This document shows, in pieces, positions 53,397-64,000 of a stretch of 64,000 nucleotides of DNA (positions are counted from its first letter, which is position 1; every line of letters starts with the position of its first letter). Under the pieces are notes generated by a model. It saw only the letters and a program-made list of their open reading frames with translations. It was not told the origin of the DNA and did not search any database. The translations under genes were made by a program, and so were the position numbers. The DNA is from Mantis religiosa (taxonomy: Eukaryota; Arthropoda; Insecta; Mantodea; Mantidae): NCBI GenBank assembly GCA_030765055.1, contig CM060958.1:113816972-113880971 (forward strand). Direction: 5' to 3'.

Positions 53397-53470
53397 GCCA
53401 TGGTAGCTCAAAGGTTAAGAGCGACTGGACGGAAACCAGTAGATCCGTGGTTCAAATCCCGGCCATGGCA
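53397..53470 (+). tRNA. Ser(GGA)-type tRNA-like gene, copy 1
   Basis: 74 nt. Acceptor stem GCCATGG/CCATGGC has 7 of 7 pairs and is itself palindromic, with discriminator A. D stem GCTC/GAGC is 4 of 4 with loop AAAGGTTAA. Anticodon stem ACTGG/CCAGT is 5 of 5 with loop ACGGAAA, which would read GGA (Ser). The T arm has loop TTCAAAT and a five-pair stem if one T is bulged (CCGtGG/CCCGG). The A box is TAGCTCAAAGG and the B box GTTCAAATC; TTTTT follows. Odd points: position 33 is C where a T is nearly universal, the T stem needs a bulge, and there is no long variable arm, which a cytosolic Ser tRNA should have. It is therefore more likely a tRNA-derived repeat with a preserved fold than a decoding Ser tRNA. 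Confidence 0.6.
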
Positions 53471-53712
53471 TTGAATTTTTCATGTTGACTCTATCCATCA
53501 AATATCTTAGCCTATATACGGCTAGTGTGGAGAAATGATTAATTTCCATCAATTAACTAAAATAATAAGAGTTAAAATGATGAAGCCTGGGACTTAAGTA
53601 CTTACAATAGTAAGTCGCCACAAACGGTGTATCTCGGATGCGAGAGCCCCTAGTGGTCTACCGGGGAAATATACGAGTCAACTGGAGAATTTAATGTCAG
53701 GAAGGCACGTTG
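53471..53712 (+). other. Spacer of the full 316-bp unit
   Basis: Same sequence as 53,155-53,396, with the stem-loops at 53,508-53,524, 53,600-53,615 and 53,632-53,645. No coding potential seen. Confidence 0.5.
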
Positions 53713-53786
53713 GCCATGGTAGCTCAAAGGTTAAGAGCGACTGGACGGAAACCAGTAGATCCGTGGTTCAAATCCCGGCCATGGCA
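53713..53786 (+). tRNA. Ser(GGA)-type tRNA-like gene, copy 2
   Basis: Exactly 316 bp after copy 1 and the same in every base I compared, including the C at position 33 and the bulged T in the T stem. Its spacer is cut off at 53,872, where the 302-bp array resumes. Confidence 0.6.
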
Positions 53787-53872
53787 TTGAATTTTTCATG
53801 TTGACTCTATCCATCAAATATCTTAGCCTATATACGGCTAGTGTGGAGAAATGATTAATTTCCATCAATTAA

Positions 53873-56800
53873 CTGATATTTATAGTCTGTTTTAGAAGGA
53901 CTATAAAGATGAAAATTCTATTTTTAGATGGTAGGAATAGTACCTGCAACCCTTTGAATTACTGGCCACCACCCTAACCATTCGGCTAATAGATGGCTTG
54001 CTAGACCATTGGTAAAGTATTTCTCTTATAGCGCTAGAGTATTGTTGGAATAAACTGAATCTTTAATTGAATAGAGAAAAAACTTGAAGGGATTCGAACC
54101 CAGGACCTATTCGTGACAGTCGGTCGCGGTAACCATTGCGCTACAAGCGTTGTTGCCGATATATGTTTTGATCTGATATTTATCGTCTGTTTTAGAAGGA
54201 CTATAAAGATGAAAAATCTATTTTTAGATGGTGGGAATCGAACCTACAACACTTTGAATTATTGGCCACCACCCTAACCATTCGGCAAATAGATGGCTTG
54301 CTAGACCATTGGTAAAGTATTTCTCTTATAGCGCTAGTGTATTGTTGGAATAAAAACTGAATCCTTAATTGAATAGAGAAAAACTTGAAGAGATTCGAAC
54401 CCAGGACCTTTTCGCGAGAGTCGGTAACGGTAACCATTGCGCTACAAGCGTTGTTGCTGATATATGTTTTGATCTGATATTTATCGTCTGTTTTAGAAGG
54501 ACTATAAAGATGAAAAATCTATTTTTAGATGGTAGGAATCGAACCTGCAACCCTTTGAATTATTGGCCACCACCCTAACCATTCGGCTAATAGATGGCTT
54601 GCTAGGCCATTCGTAAAGTATTTCTCTTATAGCGCTAGAGTATTGTTGGAATAAAAACTGAGTCTTTAATTGAATAGAGAAAAAACTTGAAGAGATTCGA
54701 ACCCAGGACCTTTTCGTGACAGTCGGTCACGGCAACCATTGCGCTACAAGCGTTGTTACTGATATATGTTTTGATCTGATATTTATCCTCTGTTTTAGAA
54801 GGACTATAAAGATGAAAAATCTATTTTTAGATGGTAGGAATCGAACCTGCAACCCTTTGAATTATTGGCCACCAGCCTAATCATTCGGCTAAGAAATGGC
54901 TTGCTAGACCATTGGTAAAGTATTTCTCTTATAGCGCTAGAGTACTGTTGGAATAAAAACTGAATCTTTAATTGAATAGAGAAAAGAATAGAGAAAAAAC
55001 TTGAAGAGATTCGAACCCAGGACCTTTTCGTGACAGTCGGTCACGGTAACCATTGCGCTACAACCGTTGTTGCCGATATATGTTTTGATCTGATATTTAT
55101 CGATTGTTTTAGAAGGACTATAAAGATGAAAAATCTATTTTTAGATGGTAGGAATCGAACCTGCAATCCTTTGAATTATTGGCCACCATCCTAACCATTC
55201 GGCTAATAGATGGCTTGCTAGACCATTGGTAAAGTATTTCTCTTATAGCGCTAGAGTACTGTTGGAATAAAAACTGAATCTTTAATTGAATAGAGAAAAT
55301 ACTTGCAGAGATTCGAACCCAGGACTTTTTCGTGACAGTCGGTCACGGTTACCATTGCGCTACAAGCGTTGTTGCCGATATATGTTTTGATCTGATATTT
55401 ATCGTCTGTTTTACAAGGACTATAAAGATGAAAAATTTATTTTTAGATGGTAGGAATCGAACCTGCAAACCTTTTATTTATTGGCCACCACCCTAACCAT
55501 TCGGCTAAGAAATGGCTTGCTAGACCATTGGTAAAATATTTCTCTTATAGCGATAGAATACTGTTGGAATAAAAACTGAATCCTTAATTGAATAGAGAAA
55601 AACTTTAAGAGATTCGAACCCAGGACCTTTTCGCGATAGTCGGTCGTTCTAACCATTGCGCTACAAGCGTTGTTGCTGATATTTGTTTTGATATGAAATT
55701 TATCCTCTGCTTTAGAAGGACTATAAACATGAAAAGTCTATTTCTAGATGGTAGGAATCGAACCTGCAACCCTTTGAATTATTGGCCACCACCCTAACGA
55801 TTCGGCTAATAGATGGCTTGCTATACCATTGGTAAAGTATTTCTCTTATAGCGCTAGAGTATTGTTGGAATAAAAACTGAATCTTTAATTGAATAGAGAA
55901 AAAACTTGAAGAGATTCGAACCCAGGACCTTTTCGCGAGAGACGGTCGCGGTAACCATTGCGCTACAAGCGTTGTTGCTGATATCTGTTTTGATCTGATA
56001 TTTATCGTCTGTTTTAGAAGGACTATAAAAATGAAAAGTCTATTTTTAGATGGTAGGAATCGAACCTGCAACCCTTTGAATTATTGGCCACCACCCTAAC
56101 CATTCGGCTAAGAAATGACTTGCTAGACCATTGGTAAAGTATTTCTCTTATAGCGCTAGAGTACTGTTGGAATAAAAACTGAATCTTTCATTGAATAGAG
56201 AAGAAACTTGAAGAGATTCGAACCGAGGTCCTTTTCGCGAGAGTCGGTCACGGTAACCATTGGGCTACAAGCGTTGTTGCCGATATATGTTTTGATCTGA
56301 TATTTCTCGTCTGTTTTAGAAGGACTATAAAGGTGAAAAATCTATTTTTAGATGGTAGGAATCGAACCTGCAACCCTTTGAATTACTGGCCACCACCCTA
56401 ACCATTCGGCAAATAGATGGCTTGCTAGACCATTGGTAAAGTATTTCTCTTATAGCGCTACAGTACTGTTGGAATAAAAACTGAATCTTTAATTGAATAG
56501 AGAAAAAACTTGAAGAGATTCGAAACCAGGACCTTTTGGTGACAGTCGGTCACGGTAACCATTGCGCTACAAGCGTTGTTGCCGATATATGTTTTGATCT
56601 GATATTTATCGTCTGTTTTAGAAGGACTATAAAGATGAAAAATCTATTTTTAGATGGTAGGAATCGAACCTGCAACCGTTGGAATTATTGGCCACCACCC
56701 TAACCATTCGGCTAATAGATGGCTTGCTAGACCATTGGTAAAGTATTTCTCTTATAACGCTAGAGTACTGTTGGAATAAAAACTGAATCTTTAATTGAAT

Positions 56801-59800
56801 AGAGAAAAAACTTGAAGAGATTCGAACCCAGGACCTTTTCGTGACAGTCGGTCAAGGTAACCATTGCGCTACAAGCGTTGTAGCCGATATATGTTTTGAT
56901 CTGATATTTATCGTCTGTTTTAGAAGGACTATAAAGATGAAAAGTCTATTTTTAGATGGTGGGAATCGAACCTGCATTCCTTTGAATTATTGGCCACCAC
57001 CCTAACCATTCGGCTAATAAATGGCTTGCTAGACAATTGGTAAAGTATTTCTCTTATAGCGCTAGAGTACTGTTGGAATAAAAACTGAATCTTTAATTGA
57101 ATAGAGAAAAAACTTGAAGAGATTCGAAACCAGGACCTTTTCGCGAGAGTCGGTCACGGTAACCATTGCGCTACAAGCGTTGTTGCCGATATATGTTTTG
57201 ATCTGATATTTATCGTCTGTTTTAGAAGGACTATAAGGATGAAAAATCTATTTTTAGATGGTAGGAATCGAACCTGCAACCCTTTGAATATTTGGCCACC
57301 ACCCTAACCATTCGGCTAACAGATGGCTTGCTAGACCATTAGTAAAGTATCTCTCTTATAGCGCTAGAGCATTGTTGGAATAAAAACTGAGTCTTTAATT
57401 GAATAGAGAAAAAACTTGAAGAGATTCGAACCCAGGACCTTTTCGTGACAGTCGGTCACGGTAACCATTGCGCTACAAGCGTTGTTGCCGATATATGTTT
57501 TGATCTGATAATTATCATCTGTTTTAGAACGACTATAAAGATGAAAAATCTATTTTTAGATGGTAGGAATCGAACCTGCAACCCTTTGAATTCTTGGCCA
57601 CCACCCTAACCATTCGGCTAATACATGGCTTGCTAGACCTTTGGTAAAGTATTTCTCTTATAGCGCTAGAGTATTGTTGGAATAAAAACTGAATCTTTAA
57701 TTGAATAGAGAAAAAACTTGAAGAGATTCGAACCCAGGAACTTTTCGTGACAGTCGGTCACGGTAACCATTGCGCTACAAGCGTTGTTGCCGGTATATGT
57801 TTTGATCTGATATTTATCGTCTGTTTTAGAAGGACTATAAAGATGAAAAATCTATTTTTAGATGGTAGGAATCGAGCCTGCAACCCTTTGAATTATTGGC
57901 CACCACCCTAACCATTCGGCTAATAGATGGCTTGCTAGACCATTGGTAAAGTATTTCTCTTATAGCGCAAGAGTGCTGTTGGAATAAAAACTGAATCCTT
58001 AATTGAATAGAGAAAAGAATAGAGAAAAACTTGAAGAGATTCAAACCCAGGACCTTTTCGCGAGAGTCGGCCACCGTAACCATTGCGCTACAAGCGTTGT
58101 TGCTGAAATCTGTTTTAATCTGATATTTATCCTCTGCTTTAGAAGGACTATAAAGATGAAAAATCTATTTTTCGATGGTAGGATTCGAACCTGCAACACT
58201 TTGAATTATTGGCCACCACCCTAAACATTCGGCAAATAGATGGCTTGCTAGACCATTAATAAAGTATTTCTCATATAGCGCTAGAGTATTGTTGGAATAA
58301 AAACTGAATCCTTAATTGAATAGAGAAAAAAATTCAAGAGATTCGAACCCAGGACCTTTACGTCACAGTCGGTCACGGTAACCATTGCGCTACAAGCGTT
58401 GTTTCCGATATATGTTTTGAGCTGATATTTATCGTCTGTTTTAGAAGGACTATAAAGATGAAAAATCTATTTTTAGATGGTAGGAATCCACCTGCAACCC
58501 TTTTATTTATTGGCCACCACCCTAACCATTCGGCTAAGAAATGGCTTGCTAGACCATTGGTAAACTGTTTCTCTTATAGCGCTAGAGTACTTTTGGAATA
58601 AAAACTGAATCCTTAATTGAATAGAGAAAAACTTGAAGAGATTCGAACCCAGGACCTTTTCGCGACAGTCGGTCACGGTAACCATTGTGCTACAAGCGTT
58701 GTTGCCGATGTATGTTTTGATCTGATATTTATCGTCTGTTTTAGAAGGACTATAAAGAAGAAAAATCTATTTTTAGATGGTAGGAATCAAACCCGCAACC
58801 CTTTGAATTATTGGCCACCACCCTAACAATTCGGCTAATAGATGGCTTGCTAGACCATTGGTAAAGTATTTCTCTTATAGCGCTAGAGTATTGTTGGAAT
58901 AAAAACTGAATCTTTAATTGAATAGAGAAAAAACTTGAAGAGATTCGAACCCAGGACCTTTTCGTGACAGTCGGTCACGGTAACCATTGCGCTACAAGCG
59001 TTGTTGCCGATATATGTTTTGATCTGATATTTATCGTCTGTTTTAGAAGGACTATAAAGAAGAAAAATCTATTTTTAGATGGTAGGAATCAAACCCGCAA
59101 CCCTTTGAATTATTGGCCACCACCCTAACAATTCGGCTAATAGATGGCTTGCTAGACCATTGGTAAAGTATTTCTCTTATAGCGCTAGAGTATTGTTGGA
59201 ATAAAAACTGAATCTTTAATTGAATAGAGAAAAAACTTGAAGAGATTCGAACCCAGGACCTTTTGGTGACAGTCGGTCACGGTAACCATTGCGCTACAAA
59301 CGTTGTTGCCGATATATGTTTTGATCTGATATTTATCGATTGTTTTAGATGGACTATAAAGATGAAAAATCTATTTTTAGATGGTAGGAATCGAACCTGC
59401 AACCCTTTGAATTATTGGCCACCACCCTAACCATTCGGCCAATAGATGGCTTGCTAGACCATTGGTAAAGTATTTCTCTTATAGCGCTAGAGTACTTTTG
59501 GAATAAAAACTGAATCCTTAATTGAATAGAGAAAAACTTGAAGACATTCGAACCCAGGACCTTTTCGCGAGAGTCGGTCACGGTAACCATTGTGCTACAA
59601 GCGTTGTTGCCGATGTATGTTTTGATCTGATATTTATCGTCTGTTTTAGAAGGACTATAAAGAAGAAAAATCTATTTTTAGATGGTAGGAATCAAACCCG
59701 CAACCCTTTGAATTATTGGCCATCACCCTAACAATTCGGCTAATAGATGGCTTGCTAGACCATTGGTAAAGTATTTCTCTTATAGCGCTAGAGTATTGTT

Positions 59801-62800
59801 GGAATAAAAACTGAATCTTTAATTGAATAGAGAAAAAACTTGAAGAGATTCGAACCCAGGACCTTTTCGTGACAGTCGGTCACGGTAACCATTGCGCTAC
59901 AAGCGTTGTTGCCGATATATGTTTTGATCTGATATTTATCGTCTGTTTTAGAAGGACTATAAAGAAGAAAAATCTATTTTTAGAAGGTAGGAATCAAACC
60001 CGCAACCCTTTGAATTATTGGCCACCACCCTAACAATTCGGCTAATAGATGGCTTGCTAGACCATTGGTAAAGTATTCCTCTTATAGCGCTAGAGTATTG
60101 TTGGAATAAAAACTGAATCGTTAATTGAATAGAGAAAAAACTAGAAGAGATTCGAACCCAGGACCTTTTCGTGACAGTAGGTCACGGTAACCATTGCGCT
60201 ACAAACGTTGTTGCCGATATATGTTTTGATCTGATATTTATCGATTGGTTTAGATGGACTATAAAGATGAAAAATCTATTTTTAGATGGTAGGAATCGAA
60301 CCTGCAACCCTTTGAATTATTGGCCACCACCCTAACCATTCGGCTAATAGATGGCTTGCTAGACCATTGGTAAAGTATTTCTCTTATAGCGCTAGAGTAC
60401 TTTTGGAATAAAAACTGAATCTTTAATTGAATAGAGAAAAAACTTGCAGAGATTCGAACCCAGGACTTTTTCGTGACAGTCGGTCACGGTAACCATTGCG
60501 CTACAAGCGTTGTTGCCGATATATGTTTTGATCTGATATTTATCGTCTGTTTTACAAGGACTATAAAGATGAAAAAATTATTTTTAGATGGTAGGAATCG
60601 AACCTGCAAACCTTTTATTTATTGGCCACCACCCTAACCATTCGGCTAAGAAATGGCCTGCTAGACCATTGGTAAAATATTTCTCTTATAGCGATAGAGT
60701 ACTGTTGGAATAAAAACTGAATCCTTAATTGAATAGAGAAAAACTTGCAGAGATTCGAACCAAGGACCTTTTCGCGAGAGTCGGTCGCGGTAACCATTGC
60801 GCTACAAGCGTTGTTGCTGATATCTGTTTTGATCTGAAATTTATCCTCTGCTTTAGAAGGACTATAAAGATGAAAAGTCTATTTTTAGATGGTAGGAATC
60901 GAACCTGCAACCCTTTGAATTATTGGCCACCACCCTAACCATTCGGCTAATGGATGGCTTGCTAGACCATTGGTAAACTATTTCTCTTATAGCGCAAGAG
61001 TACTGTTGGAATAAACACTGAATCCTTAATTGAATAGAGAAAAACTTGAAGAGATTCGAACCCAGGACCTTTTCGCGAGAGTCGGTCACGGTAACCATTG
61101 CGCTACAAGCGTTGTTGCCGATATATATTTTGATCTGATATTTATCGTCTGTTTTAGAAGGACTATAAAGATGAAAAATCTATTTTTAGATGGTAGGAAT
61201 CGAACCTGCAACCCTTTTAATTATTGGCCACCACCCTTACCATTCGGCTTGCTAGACCATTGGTAAAGTATTTCTCTTATAGCGCTAGAGTATTCTTGGT
61301 ATAAAAATTGAATCTTTAATTGAATAGAGAAAAAACTTGAAGAGATTCGAACCCAGGACCTTTTCGTGACAGTCGGTCACGGTAACCATTGCGCTACAAG
61401 CGTGGTTGCCGATATATGTTTTGATCTGATATTTATCCTCTGCTTTAGAAGGACTATAAAGATGAAAAATCTATTTTTAGATGGTAGGAATCGAACCTGC
61501 AACCCTTTGAATTATTGGCCACCACCCTAACCATTCGGCTAAGAAATGACTTGCTAGACCATTGGTAAAGTATTTCTCTTATAGCGCTAGAGTACTGTTG
61601 GAATAAAAACTGAATCTTTCATTGAATAGAGAAAAAACTTGAAGAGATTCGAACCCAGGTCCTTTTCGCGAGAGTCGGTCACGGTAACCATTGCGCTACA
61701 AGCGTTGTTGCCGATATATGTTTTGATCTGATATTTATCGTCTGTTTTAGAAGGACTATAAAGATGAAAAATCTATTTTTAGATGGTAGGAATCGAACCT
61801 GCAACCCTTTGAATTATTGGCCACCACCCTAACCATTCGGCTAAGAAATGGCTTGCTAGACCATTGGTAAAATATTTCTCTTATAGCGCTAGTGTACTGT
61901 TGGAATAAAAACTGAATCCTTAATTGAATAGAGAAAAACTCGAAGAGATTCGAACCCAGGACCTTTTCGCGAGAGTCGGTCGCGGTAACCATTGCGCTAC
62001 AAGCGTTGTTGCTGATATCTGTTTTGATCTGATATTTATCCTCTGCTTTAGAAGGACTATAAAGAGGAGAAGTCTTTTTTTAGATGGTAGGAATCGAACC
62101 TGCAACCCTTTGAATTACTGGCCACCACCCTAACCATTCGGCTAATAGATGGCTTGCTAGACCATTGGTAAAGTATTTCTCTTATAGCGCTAGAGTATTG
62201 TTGGAATAAAAACTGAATCTTTAATTGAATAGAGAAAAAACTTGAAGAGATTCGAACCCAGGACCTTTTCGTGACAGTCGGTCACGGTAACCATTGCGCT
62301 ACAAGCGTTGTTGCCGATATATGTTTTGATCTGATATTTATCGTCTGTTTTAGAAGAACTATAAAGATGAAAAATCTATTTTTAGATGGTAGGAATCGAA
62401 CCTGCAACCCTTTGAATTATTGGCCACCACCCTAACCATTCGGCTAATAGATGGCTTGCTAGACCATTGGTAAAGTATTTCTCTTATAGCGCTAGAGTAT
62501 TGTTGGAATAAAAACTGAGTCTTTAATTGAATAGGGAAAAAACTTGAAGAGATTCGAACCCAGGACCTTTTGCTGACAGTCGGTCACGGTAACCATTGCG
62601 CTACAAGCGTTGTTGCTGATATATGTTTTGATCTGATATTTATCGTCTGTTTTAGAAGGACTATAAAGATGAAAAGTCTATTTTTAGATGGTAGGAATCG
62701 AACCTACAACCCTTTGAATTCTTGGCCACCACCCTAACCATTCGGCTAATAGATAGCTTGCTAGACCTTTGGTAAAGTATTTCTCTTATAGCGCTAGAGT

Positions 62801-64000
62801 ATTGTTGGAATAAAAACTGAATCTTTAATTGAATAGAGAAAAAACTTGAAGAAATTCGAACCCAGGACCTTATCGTGACAGTCGGTCACGGTAACCATTG
62901 CGCTACAAGCGTTGTTGCCGATATATGTTTTGATCTGATATTTATCGTCTGTTTTAGAAGGACTATAAAGATGAAAAATCTATTTTTAGATGGTAGGAAT
63001 CGAGCCTGCAACCCTTTGAATTATTGGCCACCACCCTAACCATTCGGCTAATAGATGGCTTGCTAGACCATTGGTAAAGTATTTCTCTTATAGCGCAAGA
63101 GTACTGTTGGAATAAAAACTGAATCCTTAATTGAATAGAGAAAAGAATAGAGAAAAACTTGAAGAGATTGGAACCCAGGACCTTTTCGCGAGAGTCGGCC
63201 ACGGTAACCATTGCGCTACAAGCGTTGTTGCTGAAATCTGTTTTAATCTGATATTTATCCTCTGCTTTAGAAGGACTATAAAGATGAAAAATCTATTTTT
63301 CGATGGTAGGATTCTAACCTGCAACACTTTGAATTATTTGCCACCACCCTAACCATTTGGCTAATAGATGGCTTGCTAGACCATTAATAAAGTATTTCTC
63401 TTATAGCGCTAGAGTATTGTTGGAATAAAAACTGAATCCTTAATTGAATACAGAAAAAACTTCAAGAGATTCGAACCCAGGACCTCTTCGTCACAGTCGG
63501 TCACGGTAACCATTGCGCTACAAGCGTTGTTTCCGATATAAGTTTTGATCTGATATTTATAATCTGTTTTAGAAGGACTATAAAGATGAAAAATCTATTT
63601 TTAGATGGTAGGAATCCACCTGCAACCCATTTATTTATTGGCCACCACCCTAACCATTCGGCTAAGAAATGGCTTGCTAGAACATTGGTAAACTGTTTCT
63701 CTTATAGCGCTAGAGTACTGTTGGAATAAAAACTGAATCCTTAATTGAATAGAGAAAAACTTGAAGAGATTCGAACCCAGAAGCTTTTCGCGAGAGTCGG
63801 TCACGGTAACCATTGCGCTACAAGCGTTGTTGCTGATATCTGTTTTAATCTGATATCCTCTGCTTTAGAAGGACTATAAAGATGAAAAATCTATTTTTAG
63901 ATGGTAGGAATCGAACCTGCAACCCTTTGAATTATTGGCCACCACCCTAACGATTCGGCTAATAGATGGCTTGCTATACCATTGGTAAAGTATTTCTCTT
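53873..64000 (-). repeat. Array segment 8, running off the right end
   Basis: About 33 units. 53,885-54,580 match 36,124-36,819 (offset 17,761). 55,477-58,667 match 41,010-44,200 (offset 14,467). 60,333-61,793 match 39,530-40,990 (offset 20,803), including the rare ~11-bp deletion near 61,248. 62,955-64,000 match 43,360-44,405 (offset 19,595) up to the last base. A local group of B copies with AATCAAACCCGC and AAAGAAGAAAAATC occurs near 58,755, 59,057, 59,660 and 59,962. The same 12-bp spacer duplication seen at 43.5 kb occurs near 54,984, 58,008 and 63,137. No unique flank is reached. Confidence 0.92.

Larger units (their letters stand above)
52996..53872 (+). repeat. 877-bp island of a second, 316-bp tRNA-like tandem repeat
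   Basis: A block with no similarity to the 302-bp unit. It consists of an inverted partial copy (52,995-53,119), then direct copies from 53,118: a partial one, one full 316-bp unit (53,397-53,712) and a truncated one ending at 53,872. The phrase ACCAGTAGATCC at 53,119, 53,435 and 53,751 gives the 316-bp period exactly, and the direct copies look identical. The island is flanked by CTGATATTTATAG on both sides (52,983-52,995 and 53,873-53,885), which is either a 13-bp target duplication or recombination homology. Compared with 35,694-36,124, one whole 302-bp satellite unit is missing here. Confidence 0.88.

Noticed and set aside
52983..53885. Simple retroposon insertion with a 13-bp target-site duplication for the 316-bp island
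   Set aside because: There is no poly(A) or other retroposon tail, the island is a tandem array with an inversion, and one host unit is missing; recombination or template switching explains more. A duplication is not fully excluded.
1..64000. CRISPR array
   Set aside because: The repeated part is the entire 302-bp unit with no unique spacers and no cas genes, in DNA with eukaryotic features.
1..64000. 5S rRNA tandem array, suggested by the ~300-bp period and internal pol III boxes
   Set aside because: No 5S rRNA sequence is present; the A and B box spacing is that of tRNA genes, and there is no C box arrangement.

Overview
The whole window is one satellite-like tandem array of a ~302-bp unit. 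By period there are about 206-208 copies, and the array runs off both ends. Every unit I read carries two tRNA-like sequences on the minus strand, called here A and B. Each keeps an RNA polymerase III A box (A: TAGCGCAATGG; B: TAGCCGAATGG), a B box (A: GTTCGAATC; B: GTTCGATTC) 33-34 bp further on, and a T-run just downstream. Neither folds into a convincing decoding tRNA: B lacks a paired acceptor stem, and A lacks a proper anticodon loop. No host protein-coding gene is visible. The many short ORFs are translations of the repeat; because most units are 301-302 bp, the frame shifts from unit to unit.

The window looks like nuclear DNA of an animal. The evidence is satellite organisation, eukaryotic internal pol III promoters, and a 5'-truncated poly(A)-tailed LINE with a target-site duplication. 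I suspect an arthropod, perhaps an arachnid, but that rests on general impression and is low confidence.

Layout. 1-3,200: mixed units, including a ~1.4-kb block that recurs at 31.3, 34.6 and 51.8 kb. 3,200-18,350: variants with TCGATTATAGATGG and GACAATCGCTCAC, reshuffled at offsets of 3,620, 4,826, 5,129 and 7,540 bp. 18,350-25,810: related variants. 25,811-26,222: a 412-bp Jockey-like LINE 3' end inside a B element, flanked by 13-bp duplications. 26,236-31,200: multi-unit repeats at 2,113- and 3,623-bp offsets. 31,200-39,500: more copies of the 1.4-kb block and a very recent 1,205-bp (four-unit) tandem duplication. 39,500-50,000: more diverse units. 50,000-52,995: the 1.4-kb block again. 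52,996-53,872: an 877-bp island of an unrelated 316-bp tandem repeat carrying a near-perfect serine-type tRNA-like cloverleaf, with a 66-bp perfect inverted repeat at its left end; relative to a paralogous block it replaces exactly one 302-bp unit. 53,873-64,000: the array resumes, mostly as copies of the 39.5-44.4 kb region at fixed offsets (14,467, 19,595 and 20,803 bp).

No operon or pathway is present. The biological interest is the array itself: several hundred conserved pol III-type promoter/terminator cassettes in tandem. They could be transcribed as small RNAs, act as TFIIIC-binding or insulator sites, or simply be a tRNA-derived satellite homogenised by unequal exchange.
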